From positions 558,001 to 622,000 of the forward strand of contig NZ_NJIG01000001.1 of assembly GCF_002209535.1 (NCBI RefSeq): a DNA stretch of 64,000 nucleotides, written 5' to 3'. The notes below the pieces were generated by a model. That model worked only from the letters and a program-made list of their open reading frames with translations, was not told where the DNA came from and searched no databases. Numbering within the stretch: the stretch's first letter is position 1; every line of letters starts with the position of its first letter. This DNA is from Achromobacter marplatensis (GTDB taxonomy: Bacteria > Pseudomonadota > Gammaproteobacteria > Burkholderiales > Burkholderiaceae_B). Positions 7,193-16,004 of this stretch are shown here, piece by piece. The position numbers and the translations under genes are program-made.

Positions 7193-8770
7193 ATGATTTT
7201 CGACTGGATGAACGACCCCACCGCCTGGCTTGGCTTGGCGACGCTGGTCATTCTTGAAATTGTGCTGGGCATCGACAACCTGGTGTTCATTGCCATTCTT
7301 GCCGACAAGCTGCCGCCCGAGCAGCGCAACCGCGCACGCCTGATCGGCCTGACGCTGGCGCTGGTGATGCGCCTGGGCCTGTTGGCGAGCATCGCGTGGG
7401 TCGTCACCTTGACGGCGCCGCTGTTCACCGTCTGGGGGGCCGAGATATCCGGCCGCGACCTGATCCTGATCCTGGGCGGCTTGTTCCTGCTGTTCAAGGG
7501 CACGATGGAGCTGCATGAGCGCGTGGAAGGCAGCGCGTCGCATGACGCCGGGCAGAAGCCGCAACACGCCGTGTTCTGGCAGGTGATCCTGCAGATCGTG
7601 GTGCTGGATGCTGTGTTTTCACTGGACTCCGTGATTACCGCGGTGGGCATGGTGCAGGACCTGAGCATCATGATGATCGCCGTGGTCCTGGCGATGGCCG
7701 TCATGATGCTGGCCAGCCGCCCGCTGATGGCGTTCGTCGGCCGTCACCCCACGGTGGTGATCCTGTGCCTGGGCTTGCTGCTGATGATCGGTTTCAGCCT
7801 GGTGGCCGAAGGCCTGGGCTTCCATGTGCCCAAGGGCTACCTGTACGCCGCCATCGGTTTCTCGATCCTGATCGAGTTGTGCAACCAGTTGGCGCGCCGC
7901 AACCGCGCCCGCGGCACGCACGCGCTGGGACGCCGGCAACGCACGGCCCAGGCGGTCTTGCGGCTGCTGCGCGCGGGCCGTGCCGGCCAACCCGGCCATC
8001 AGGCCGACGAGGTCGTGGCGCTGGTGGACAGCGCAGGCGACGAACCTGCCTTCGCGCCGGAAGAAAGCTCGATGATCGAGCGCGTGCTGTCGGTGGGCGC
8101 GCACGACGTGCGTTCCATCATGGTGCCGCGCGGCGACATGACGTGGCTGGATGTGTCTGACACGCCCGACATCGTCGTCCGCAAATTCGCGAGTGGCCAC
8201 TCGCGCCTGCCGCTGTGCGCGGGCGAGGCCTCCAACGTGCTGGGCGTATTGCATTTCAAGGACGTGCTGCCGCTGCTGCAGAATCCAGGTCCGATCGACC
8301 TGGTGGAACTGGCGCGCGAGCCGCGCTACGTCATGGAAACGACCCCGGTGCTGAAGGTGCTGGAGGAACTGCGCGCCTCGCGCGACCACATGCTGATCGT
8401 GGTGGACGAGCACGGCGTCTGCGAAGGGCTGGTTACGCCGATGGACGTGCTGACCGCGGTGGCCGGCGAATTGCCCGAGCACAGCGACGACCAGCCTGAA
8501 GCCTTGCAGTTGTCTGATGGCACGTGGTTGCTGGAAGGGCGCCTGTCCGTGGGCGAGGCGGCCCGCCTGTTGAATGCGCCGGCGCTTGCCGACGAATACC
8601 CAGACGCCACCCTGGCGGGGTGCCTCTTGCGGGCGGTCGGCCGGATTCCGGACGCCGGGGATACCATCCGGCTGCATGACTGGGGCTTTGAGGTGACGCG
8701 CCGGGACGGCTTGCGCGTGGATCAGGTGCACGCACGGCCTTCGACGTTTGAGGACACTAGGGCTTCCTAA
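7193..8770 (+). CDS. TerC-family membrane protein fused to CBS pair and CorC/HlyC domain (YoaE/YegH type)
   Basis: 525 residues in three parts. Residues 1-220 are a TerC-like multi-helix domain ([48 protein letters not shown]). Residues about 295-420 are a CBS pair ([61 protein letters not shown]). Residues about 430-515 are a transporter-associated CorC/HlyC domain. The conserved acidic residues of the TerC helices (E, D in LEIVLGIDN and SLDS) suggest metal ion handling, as for manganese exporters of this superfamily. It is monocistronic and followed by a terminator. Confidence 0.9.
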   Translation: MIFDWMNDPTAWLGLATLVILEIVLGIDNLVFIAILADKLPPEQRNRARLIGLTLALVMRLGLLASIAWVVTLTAPLFTVWGAEISGRDLILILGGLFLLFKGTMELHERVEGSASHDAGQKPQHAVFWQVILQIVVLDAVFSLDSVITAVGMVQDLSIMMIAVVLAMAVMMLASRPLMAFVGRHPTVVILCLGLLLMIGFSLVAEGLGFHVPKGYLYAAIGFSILIELCNQLARRNRARGTHALGRRQRTAQAVLRLLRAGRAGQPGHQADEVVALVDSAGDEPAFAPEESSMIERVLSVGAHDVRSIMVPRGDMTWLDVSDTPDIVVRKFASGHSRLPLCAGEASNVLGVLHFKDVLPLLQNPGPIDLVELAREPRYVMETTPVLKVLEELRASRDHMLIVVDEHGVCEGLVTPMDVLTAVAGELPEHSDDQPEALQLSDGTWLLEGRLSVGEAARLLNAPALADEYPDATLAGCLLRAVGRIPDAGDTIRLHDWGFEVTRRDGLRVDQVHARPSTFEDTRAS

Positions 8771-8794
8771 AAAGTCGTCAACACGTCAATTGCG

Positions 8795-8830
8795 GCGGAT
8801 ACTCCGACAAGGGGTATCCGCTGTTTTTTT
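8795..8830 (+). terminator. Rho-independent terminator after the TerC/CBS gene
   Basis: GCGGATAC (8795-8802), an 11-base loop, GTATCCGC (8814-8821), then TG and seven T. The position 25 bp after the stop codon fits. Confidence 0.9.
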
Positions 8831-9036
8831 GCAACAGGAGATGCAAAGGTGAACCGTCCCCCCATAGGGAAATGCGCGGGATTATCCCGCCTTGACGGCC
8901 GCTTGGGAAAAGCAAGACTCTGTGAGAATATTGCAGCAGATTTCACCCTTCTTATTATCTCCATTAACAAATAAGAGAAGGTTCTCGGTACGACGGTGTG
9001 TCTTTGCATTTTGTTGTTCTTAATGGAGCGCGAAGC

Positions 9037-9858
9037 ATGGGCAGTACGAGGTCTACGGCACGAGGCAAGGTAAGCAGGGGAATCGCAGCAAGATTGCTGA
9101 TCAGCGCACCGCTGGGTTTTTGCGCCGGCGCTTATGCGCAATCTGCTGACGACGCGAATAAAAGCAATAATCCATTGAACCTCGCGGCGTCCTTGAATTT
9201 TCAGAATTACTACACGCCAAAATTATTCGGCACCAACGCGCACACGAATGACTTTCTGGTCCGGCCGACGATTCCCATCGCACCGGGCGACTGGGTGGGC
9301 GTGCCGCAGATACTTCGTTTCACCGCGCCCATCAGCACCCGACCGCAAGCCGACGGCAGCTACAAGACGGGGTTGGGCGACGTCAATGTTTTCGACATTT
9401 TCCTGTTGAGCCAAGGCGCGCTTGACGTCGGCATCGGCCCGATGCTGACCATGCCTACCGCGACCAGTACCGAAACGGGGTCCGGAAAATGGTCCGGCGG
9501 CCTGGCCGGCACGGTCGTCAGCAGCAGCAAGGAAGGCCTGATGGGCGCGCTGGTCGAATGGCAACATTCGTTTGCCGGGCAGAACAACCGCGACACCGTG
9601 CATTCGGCCACGTTCCAACCTTTCCTGATCCGCAATTTGCCGCAAGGCTGGTATGTGCGGTCGACGGCGACGTGGACGTTCGACTTGCAGAAGAACAACT
9701 ACTACATCCCCATCGGACTGGGCGCCGGCAAGGCCTGGCGCATGGGTAAGAACATCGTGAACGTTTTCGCCGAACCGCAATGGACGGTGGCGCACAAGGG
9801 CGAAGGCCTGCCCCAGTTCACCGTATTCGCCGGGGTGAACATTACGTTCGGGCATTGA
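9037..9858 (+). CDS. Exported outer-membrane channel-like protein (transporter/'neuromedin U'-type annotation)
   Basis: 273 residues from ATG 9037 (GGAG 8 bases upstream; an earlier in-frame GTG at 8998 lacks a site). The signal peptide ends GAYAQS. The rest has alternating beta-strand character with aromatic girdles (FQNYYTPKLFG, VRPTIPIAPGDWVGVPQILRF, GLGDVNVFDIFLLS) and ends in TFGH after a terminal strand, as in outer-membrane barrels of the phenol-degradation (MetA) class. It opens the plus-strand block that leads to the FGE and sulfatase genes. A channel role for a small organic substrate is inference. Confidence 0.7.
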   Translation: MGSTRSTARGKVSRGIAARLLISAPLGFCAGAYAQSADDANKSNNPLNLAASLNFQNYYTPKLFGTNAHTNDFLVRPTIPIAPGDWVGVPQILRFTAPISTRPQADGSYKTGLGDVNVFDIFLLSQGALDVGIGPMLTMPTATSTETGSGKWSGGLAGTVVSSSKEGLMGALVEWQHSFAGQNNRDTVHSATFQPFLIRNLPQGWYVRSTATWTFDLQKNNYYIPIGLGAGKAWRMGKNIVNVFAEPQWTVAHKGEGLPQFTVFAGVNITFGH

Positions 9859-9895
9859 TTGCGGCACGGGTTTCTTTGAATTCCAGGAGCACGGA

Positions 9896-11290
9896 ATGCA
9901 AAAGGTGAGGGCCTGTATTCGTAGCGCGCTGGCGATCGCCGGCCTGGCGGCCTTGGCGGGGTGCGCCACTCAGCGCGCGCCCATCCAGGACGAGGCGCTG
10001 CGCAGCACGGCCAAAGAGGCGTACCTGTACGCCTACCCGATGCTCTACAACTACAAGACGATGTACGGCCAGGCAATCCACCCCGGCGGCAAAGAGTACG
10101 TGGGCGGCTTCGGCAAGTTCCGCCACTACTCGCAACCGTACACGCCGGAAAACCGTGAAATCGTCACGCCGAACAACGACACCCCGTACTCGTGGGCCTG
10201 GCTGGACTTGCGCACGGAACCGTGGGTGCTGAGCCTGCCCGCCACCCCGAAAGATCGCTACAACGTCTTCCAGATGGTGGACCTGTATACCTACAACTTC
10301 GCCTACGCGGGCGTACGCGCCACCGGGTTTGGCTCCGGCAATTACCTGATCGCCGGGCCGCGCTGGGACGGGGGCAAACCCAAGGGCATCACCAAGGTGA
10401 TGCAGTCCGAGACGGACTTCATCGGCATCCTGGGCCGCACCAGCCTGAACGGCCCGTCGGATGTGAAGAATGTGCAGGCCTTGCAGGCCAGGTACCGATT
10501 GCGTCCGCTGAGTGAATTCCTGCGGCATCCGCCGCCCGCCGCCGCCCCTGCTGATGTGGACTGGTTGCCTTGGGACGAGCAGCGCGCGACCTCGGTGGAA
10601 TTCATCGCCTATCTGAACCAGCTGCTGGCGTTCACGCAACCGCAGCCGGCGGCCGAGCAGGACATGATGCAGCGTTTCGCCCTGATCGGCATCGGGCCGG
10701 GCAAGCCCTTCGATGCCGCCAAGCTGGATTCGACGACGCGCACCGCGATCGAGCAGGGCGTGGCTGACGGCAAGGCGGCGCTGCTGCAAGCCGAGAAGCA
10801 GACGCGCTCGTCCATCGGTTTGTTCGGATCACGGGCAGCGCTGGGCAACGACTATACGAAGCGGGCCGTGGCCGCCGCCATGGGCATCTACGGCAATTCG
10901 TCCGAAGAGGCCGTGTACCTGGGATACGAGGAAGATGCGCAAGGGCACCCCTTGGAGGGAAGCAAGTCCTATGTGATCCGGTTCGAGCCGGGGCAATTGC
11001 CGCCTGTCGAGTTTTTCTGGTCGATGACCATGTACGACCTGCCGGGCCGCCACCTGGTCGACAACCCGATCAAGCGTTATGCGATCGGCGACCGCACCCG
11101 TGGACTCAAGCGCGGCCAGGACGGTTCGCTGACGCTGTACGTGCAGCATGCCAACCCGGGCAAGGACAAGGAATCGAATTGGCTGCCGGCCCCGGAAGGA
11201 CGGTTCAACATCGTGGCGCGGTTCTATGGCCCGAAACCCGCCATTCTGGACGGTACGTGGAAGCTGCCCAAGGCCGAGCTGGCGCCTTGA
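9896..11290 (+). CDS. DUF1254/DUF1214 lipoprotein
   Basis: 464 residues. Lipoprotein signal with lipobox LAGC (about residue 22). The N-terminal half carries DUF1254 signatures (EAYLYAYPMLYNYKTMYGQ, ENREIVTPNNDTPYSWAWLDLRTEPWVLSLP), and the C-terminal part carries the DUF1214 pattern (PPVEFFWSMTMYDLPGRHLVDNPIKRYAIGDR, ANPGKDKESNWLPAPEGRFNIVARFYGP). The molecular function of this family is not established. CCAGGAGC precedes the ATG. It sits between two barrel-type outer-membrane proteins, 37 bp and 22 bp away, suggesting one transcript. Confidence 0.88.
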   Translation: MQKVRACIRSALAIAGLAALAGCATQRAPIQDEALRSTAKEAYLYAYPMLYNYKTMYGQAIHPGGKEYVGGFGKFRHYSQPYTPENREIVTPNNDTPYSWAWLDLRTEPWVLSLPATPKDRYNVFQMVDLYTYNFAYAGVRATGFGSGNYLIAGPRWDGGKPKGITKVMQSETDFIGILGRTSLNGPSDVKNVQALQARYRLRPLSEFLRHPPPAAAPADVDWLPWDEQRATSVEFIAYLNQLLAFTQPQPAAEQDMMQRFALIGIGPGKPFDAAKLDSTTRTAIEQGVADGKAALLQAEKQTRSSIGLFGSRAALGNDYTKRAVAAAMGIYGNSSEEAVYLGYEEDAQGHPLEGSKSYVIRFEPGQLPPVEFFWSMTMYDLPGRHLVDNPIKRYAIGDRTRGLKRGQDGSLTLYVQHANPGKDKESNWLPAPEGRFNIVARFYGPKPAILDGTWKLPKAELAP

Positions 11291-11312
11291 GGCTTAAGGG
11301 GAAGGGGAAGCA

Positions 11313-12296
11313 ATGATGTCGAAATGCCCGCGCCGGACTGCCTGGCGCAATGCAATTACGCCATGGATCACGTTGGCCGCGCTGGCCGCGCCGGCGGTGT
11401 CCATGGCAACCGAAGGCGCTTTGGGGCGCCAAGTCACGGGCACCAACGTGCTGCCGAATGCGGGTATCGTTTCGCCCGAACCAATCTGGGCAGTGAATTT
11501 CGCCCAAATCTATCTGGACGGCAAGATCGGTGGAAGCCGTGAGGTGCCGGTAGGGGGGCGTACCTCGCTGGGTCTGGACGGCAAGGTGGCGTTCACGCTG
11601 GCCACCGTCCTGAAAACCTGGGACACGGGGCCCGGGCGCTGGAATTTTGCGTCGAGTTTCACCTTGCCCTATGTCTGGACCAAGGTGGATTCGAAGCTGA
11701 CGGGGCCGGGCGGCCGGACGGTGGGGCAAAGCGATACGGCGTCGAACCTGTTCGACCTGTATTTCTCGCCCATCATTGCCGGCTACCACTTCTCTGAAAC
11801 CTCGCACATGGCGCTCAGCCTGAACATCTGGGCGCCCACGGGCAAGTACAACGCCAGTGACATGGCCAACCCCAGCCTGAACAACTGGACCTTCATTCCG
11901 CAGGTGGCCTACACCAAGATCTTTCCGGAGTCGGGCTTCCAGCTGGATACGGTGGCCGGAGTGCAGTTCTATACCCGCAACAGCGCCACGGACTACCGCA
12001 ACGCACCCGTCTTCAGTTTGGACGTGATGGGGCGCAAGACGTTCAGCAATGGCGTCAGCGCGGGCCTGATCCTGGGCACCCAGCAGCAACTGGGTAGCGA
12101 CAAAGGCCCGACGGCCGACCGGCTCAACGGCTTCAAGGGGCGCGACTGGGCGCTGGGTCCGATCGTGACCTATGACACGAAACTGGCGGACAAGCGCTCA
12201 CTGTCGCTGAGCCTGCGCTGGGTACCCACGATCAGCAGCACCAACCGGCTTGACAGCACCAGCACGGTCATGGGGACCGCCACGCTGGTGTTCTGA
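11313..12296 (+). CDS. Phenol_MetA_deg/SphA-like outer-membrane protein
   Basis: 327 residues. Signal peptide (ITLAALAAPAVSMA) then a barrel pattern with the family-like segments WAVNFAQIYLDGKIGG, FDLYFSPIIAGYHFSE, MALSLNIWAPTGKYN and NNWTFIPQVAYT, ending in a terminal strand with Phe (TATLVF), the C-terminal signature of outer-membrane barrels. Members of this family lie in aromatic-degradation loci and are taken to be substrate channels. Together with the gene at 9037 it gives this locus two different channel proteins flanking a DUF1254 lipoprotein. Confidence 0.8.
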   Translation: MMSKCPRRTAWRNAITPWITLAALAAPAVSMATEGALGRQVTGTNVLPNAGIVSPEPIWAVNFAQIYLDGKIGGSREVPVGGRTSLGLDGKVAFTLATVLKTWDTGPGRWNFASSFTLPYVWTKVDSKLTGPGGRTVGQSDTASNLFDLYFSPIIAGYHFSETSHMALSLNIWAPTGKYNASDMANPSLNNWTFIPQVAYTKIFPESGFQLDTVAGVQFYTRNSATDYRNAPVFSLDVMGRKTFSNGVSAGLILGTQQQLGSDKGPTADRLNGFKGRDWALGPIVTYDTKLADKRSLSLSLRWVPTISSTNRLDSTSTVMGTATLVF

Positions 12297-12316
12297 GTCT
12301 GGCATCGATCAAGAGG

Positions 12317-12338
12317 GCTGCCCCGTGCCGCGGGCAGC
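12317..12338 (+). terminator. Hairpin between the porin-like gene and the FGE gene (weak terminator/attenuator)
   Basis: GCTGCCC (12317-12323) and GGGCAGC (12332-12338) with an 8-base loop, followed by a T-rich but not continuous tail. It may separate or dampen transcription into the FGE gene rather than end it. Confidence 0.4.
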
Positions 12339-12370
12339 GGTTTCCGTCTTTCTGATTTCGGGTGATTGAT

Positions 12371-13534
12371 ATGGCCAAGCAAGAGAAGCAGAAACTCCGT
12401 TGGGTCAGCGCCTTGCTGCTGGGGGGAGTGGCGCTTGGCGTGGCGGCCAGCACCACCTATCTGGTGCTGGGCGACAACGGCCAGCCTGAACCCGTCAAAG
12501 TCGTGCTGGGCGATGGCAAGAGCGGGCCGCCGGGCATGGCATGGGTGCCTGCGCGCGAATTCCTGATGGGCAGCAGCCACAAGCTGGCGCAGCCCAATGA
12601 AATGCCTGCGCACAAGGTGTCGGTCAGCGGCTTCTGGATGGACGTGAACGACGTGACCAACGCGCAGTTTCGCCGCTTCGTCGAAGCCACGGGTTATGTC
12701 ACCACCGCCGAACAAAAACCCAGATGGGAAGACCTGAAGGTGCAGTTGCCGCCCGGCACGCCGCGTCCGGACGACAGCCTGCTGGTGCCCGGCGCGATGG
12801 TGTTCGTGGGCACCGAGGCCGAAGTGTCGCTGCGCGATTACTCGCGCTGGTGGCGGTATGTGGCAGGCGCCAACTGGCGGCATCCGCAAGGCCCGGGCAG
12901 CTCGATCGCCGGCAAGGACGACCATCCGGTGGTGCAGGTGTCGTATGAAGACGCCATGGCCTATGCCAAATGGGCAGGCAAGCGCCTGCCCACCGAAACC
13001 GAATGGGAAATGGCCGCGCGAGGCGGCCTGGAGCAGGCCACGTATACCTGGGGCAATGAACTGCTGCCGCAAGGCAAGTCCATGGCCAATATCTGGGACA
13101 CGCAGCAACAGCAACCTTTCCCCGTCGTGAAGGACGAGAAGGTGCAGGTGGGCACGATGCCGGTGGGCAGCTTTTCTCCCAACGGCTACGGGCTGTACGA
13201 CATGGCGGGCAATGTCTGGCAATGGACGTCGGACTGGTACCGCGCCGACGCGTTCAAGATCCAGGCCCAATACCGCCAGCCTCCGGTGGATCCCGCCGGG
13301 CCGGCGAACAGCTTCGACCCGGACGACGGCATCGTGCCGGCCGGCGCGCCCAAGCGCGTCACGCGCGGCGGGTCGTTCCTGTGCAGCGACACCTACTGCA
13401 TCAGCTACCGCACCAGCGCGCGCCGCGGCACGGATCCGATGAACGGCATGTCGCACCTGGGATTCCGCACGGTGATGACGACCCAGCAATGGAAGCTGGC
13501 GCAGACAGGCAAGAACGGCGTCGCCAGCCGCTGA
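12371..13534 (+). CDS. Membrane-anchored formylglycine-generating enzyme (FGE/SUMF1 family)
   Basis: 387 residues from ATG 12371 (a GTG three codons earlier is possible). A basic N-terminus (AKQEKQKLRW) and one hydrophobic helix (VSALLLGGVALGVAASTTYLVLG) predict a signal anchor with the catalytic domain in the periplasm. The SUMF1 fold runs to the end (GMAWVPAREFLMGSS, VTNAQFRRFVEATGYVT, RLPTETEWEMAARGG, GLYDMAGNVWQWTSDWY). The catalytic segment RGGSFLCSDTYCISYRTSARR contains C338 and C343 with CxxxxC spacing, as in active aerobic FGEs, unlike EgtB/PvdO relatives. It should oxidise a sulfatase cysteine to formylglycine; a matching sulfatase lies at 21092 in the same gene run. Confidence 0.88.
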   Translation: MAKQEKQKLRWVSALLLGGVALGVAASTTYLVLGDNGQPEPVKVVLGDGKSGPPGMAWVPAREFLMGSSHKLAQPNEMPAHKVSVSGFWMDVNDVTNAQFRRFVEATGYVTTAEQKPRWEDLKVQLPPGTPRPDDSLLVPGAMVFVGTEAEVSLRDYSRWWRYVAGANWRHPQGPGSSIAGKDDHPVVQVSYEDAMAYAKWAGKRLPTETEWEMAARGGLEQATYTWGNELLPQGKSMANIWDTQQQQPFPVVKDEKVQVGTMPVGSFSPNGYGLYDMAGNVWQWTSDWYRADAFKIQAQYRQPPVDPAGPANSFDPDDGIVPAGAPKRVTRGGSFLCSDTYCISYRTSARRGTDPMNGMSHLGFRTVMTTQQWKLAQTGKNGVASR

Positions 13535-13565
13535 CGCCCCCCCCATCCTCTGAACGGGAGATTGA

Positions 13566-14543
13566 ATGCCGACCGTCAATCGCGACAGCATCCTGGATCT
13601 GGAACGCGCCATGGCGCAATCCGTCCTGGGGCAGGACGCCGTCATACGCGAGGTGCTGCTGGGGCTGCTGGCCGATGGCCACGTGCTGCTGGAAAGCCTG
13701 CCCGGACTGGCCAAGACGCGTACGGTCAAGGCGCTGGCCGCCCACCTGGCGGCCGACATGAGCCGCATCCAGTTCACGCCCGACCTGCTGCCCTCGGACA
13801 TTACCGGGGCTGAAGTGCTGCAGCAGGACGCGCAGGGCCGCAACCAGATTCAGTTCCAGCAGGGGCCGCTGTTCGGCAACCTGATCCTGGCCGATGAAAT
13901 CAACCGTGCGCCCGCCAAGGTGCAGTCCGCGTTGCTTGAGGCCATGGAAGAACGGCAGATCACCGTGGCGGGCAATACGCACCGGATGCCAGAGCTGTTC
14001 ATGGTGCTGGCGACCCAGAACCCCATCGAGCAAGAGGGCACGTATCCCTTGCCTGAGGCGCAGATGGACCGCTTCATCATGAAGATCGTGCTGGACTACC
14101 CCGACGCCGCCAGCGAAATCCGCATGCTGTCGCTGTTGCGCGGCGAGTCCCGGCAGGATGCGCCGGCTGCGGCCCTGCGGCTGCCGCAAGACGCGCTGTT
14201 CGCCTGCCGCGCCGAGATCAGGCATGTGCACGTGTCCGAGGCACTGGACCAGTATCTGGTCGACCTCGTCAACGCGACCCGTCATCCGGCGGGCTACGAC
14301 CCCGACCTGGCGCGGTGGATCCAGGTGGGCGCCAGCCCTCGCGGGGCCATAGCGCTGGACAAGGTGGCGCGCGCCCACGCCTGGCTGGACGGACGGGACT
14401 ACGCCTCGCCCGATGATGTGCGCAGCGCCGCCAAGCCGGTGCTACGCCACCGCTTGCACCTGTCCTATGACGCGGTGGCGGACGGGGTCGGCGCCGATCA
14501 GGTGATCGGCAAACTGCTTGATGTGGTTGCGGTTCCCGTGTGA
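13566..14543 (+). CDS. MoxR-family AAA+ ATPase
   Basis: 325 residues, normal for MoxR. The Walker A region reads LLESLPGLAKT: the last G-x-A-K-T part (G47, K50, T51) is intact but the first glycine, usually in EGVPG, is Ser44. Walker B is LILADEINRAP (D110, E111), followed by KVQSALLEAMEERQITV and the sensor segment VLATQNPIEQEGTYPLPEAQMDRF. MoxR ATPases work with VWA proteins as chaperone-like machines that mature or insert metals or subunits into partner enzymes. Here it begins a tight run with DUF58, DUF4381 and VWA genes, 31 bp after the FGE gene. Confidence 0.93.
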   Translation: MPTVNRDSILDLERAMAQSVLGQDAVIREVLLGLLADGHVLLESLPGLAKTRTVKALAAHLAADMSRIQFTPDLLPSDITGAEVLQQDAQGRNQIQFQQGPLFGNLILADEINRAPAKVQSALLEAMEERQITVAGNTHRMPELFMVLATQNPIEQEGTYPLPEAQMDRFIMKIVLDYPDAASEIRMLSLLRGESRQDAPAAALRLPQDALFACRAEIRHVHVSEALDQYLVDLVNATRHPAGYDPDLARWIQVGASPRGAIALDKVARAHAWLDGRDYASPDDVRSAAKPVLRHRLHLSYDAVADGVGADQVIGKLLDVVAVPV

Positions 14544-14550
14544 GCCCCCC

Positions 14551-15507
14551 ATGCCAGCCGTCGCGCCCAATCCCGACGTCCATGTCCGCATTCCGGACTT
14601 GATGGCGTTGGAAGCGGCGGCCCGAGGCCTGCGTTTTTCCAGCCGGCAACCGATCAACAGCATCCTGGCGGGCCAGCACGGCTCGCGCCTGCGTGGACGC
14701 GGCCTGGATTTCGAGGAGTTGCGCCGCTATCTGCCGGGTGATGACCTGAGGCAGCTGGACTGGCGCGCCTCGCAGCGGCTGGGCAAGCCCTATGTGCGCA
14801 CTTATAGCGAAGAGCGTGACCGGCCGGTGATGGTGCTGGTGGACCAGCGCATGGGCATGCACTTCGGTTCGGTTCGCAGCTTCAAATCGGTGGTGGCGGC
14901 ACGGCTGGCGGCCGTGTCGGCGTGGATGGCATTCCAGGCGGGCGACCGGGTGGGCGGCCTGGTGTTCAGCGATGATGGCATCGATCCGGTGCGCCCCTTG
15001 CGCAGCCGCGAACGCATCCAGGCCTTGTTCGCCGCCATCGTGCGGCGCAACGAATCCCTGCGCGCCGATGCGCCCGACGTGGATGCGACGGGCCGGTTGA
15101 ACCAGGCCCTGGAAAACACACTGGCGCTGGCGCCGCATGACAACCTGATCTGCCTGATCAGCGACTTTGCGGGTGCCGACGACAAGACGCTGCGGCTGCT
15201 GCGTACGCTTGCTGCACACAATGATGTGATCGCCACGCTGGTGTATGACCCCTTGGCCGTGGACATGCCTTTGCGCGGGCGGCTGGTGGTCACGCAGGGC
15301 GCGTTGCAGGTGGAACTGGCGGCGGACCGCCAGCAGGTGCATCAGCCGCTGTCCGACTTTTTTACGGGGCGCTTGCGCGCCGTGGCCGAGCTGTTGCGCC
15401 GCAGCCATGTCCCGCTGCTGTCCATCGATACGGCCAACGACACCTTGACGCAACTGCGCCGCGAACTGGGACGCGAATCCGGCGGCCCGGCAAGGAGGCG
15501 CGCATGA
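14551..15507 (+). CDS. DUF58 domain protein (MoxR partner)
   Basis: 318 residues from ATG 14551, 7 bp after moxR; the longer in-frame reading overlaps moxR. The DUF58 signature is clear: GRGLDFEELRRYLPGDDLRQLDWRAS followed by KPYVRTYSEERDRPVMVLVD, then a VWA-like alpha/beta fold with a degenerate metal site (LVDQRMGMHFG). DUF58 proteins are almost always encoded next to MoxR and are thought to be its adaptors. It shares an ATGA overlap with the next gene. Confidence 0.93.
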   Translation: MPAVAPNPDVHVRIPDLMALEAAARGLRFSSRQPINSILAGQHGSRLRGRGLDFEELRRYLPGDDLRQLDWRASQRLGKPYVRTYSEERDRPVMVLVDQRMGMHFGSVRSFKSVVAARLAAVSAWMAFQAGDRVGGLVFSDDGIDPVRPLRSRERIQALFAAIVRRNESLRADAPDVDATGRLNQALENTLALAPHDNLICLISDFAGADDKTLRLLRTLAAHNDVIATLVYDPLAVDMPLRGRLVVTQGALQVELAADRQQVHQPLSDFFTGRLRAVAELLRRSHVPLLSIDTANDTLTQLRRELGRESGGPARRRA

Positions 15508-16004
15508 ACGCCGACGCCTTGCCATCCATCGACCAGTTGCGGCAGTTGCCGCTGCCCCCGCCCGTGAGCTACTGGCCCCAGACCTGGGGGTGGTTCGCGG
15601 TACTCGGCCTGGCGCTGCTGGTGGTGTTGGGGCTGGCTTGGTGGGGCATCCGCAAGCATCAGCGCAACCAGTACCGCCGCGAAGGCCTGCGCCAACTGGA
15701 ACAATTGCGGCAGGCCGCGCAAGCCGATCCCTTGGCGGCGCGCGCATTGCCCGTCTTGCTCAAACGCGTCGGATTGTCGTCCGTGCCGGATGCCGAGCAG
15801 TCGCGGGTGGCGGCGCTGGCCGGGCCGGACTGGCTGGCCTTCATGTCAGGCAATGGCGGCGCATTCGCGCCGGACACGGAACCCTTGCTACGCGCGCTGG
15901 CGTATGGGCCTCCCGACACGGTGCGGGCGATTCCCGCGGCGCGGTTGCAAGCGCTGTTCGCCGCAAGCCGGCAGTGGATGGAGCGGCATCATGTGGCGGC
16001 TTGA
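15504..16004 (+). CDS. DUF4381 single-helix membrane protein of the MoxR/Bat cluster
   Basis: 166 residues. The N-terminal segment DQLRQLPLPPPVSYWPQTWGW with the following helix (FAVLGLALLVVLGLAWWGI) is the DUF4381 signature. A cytoplasmic helical region follows (LARALPVLLKRVGL, GPDWLAFM, LRALAYGP), which also fits the family. It overlaps the DUF58 stop by 4 bp and the next VWA gene by 14 bp, so translation is coupled. Confidence 0.88.
   Translation: MNADALPSIDQLRQLPLPPPVSYWPQTWGWFAVLGLALLVVLGLAWWGIRKHQRNQYRREGLRQLEQLRQAAQADPLAARALPVLLKRVGLSSVPDAEQSRVAALAGPDWLAFMSGNGGAFAPDTEPLLRALAYGPPDTVRAIPAARLQALFAASRQWMERHHVAA

Noticed and set aside
12170-13843. 557-codon frame on the minus strand
   Set aside because: Antisense to the FGE and moxR genes, which carry clear catalytic motifs.
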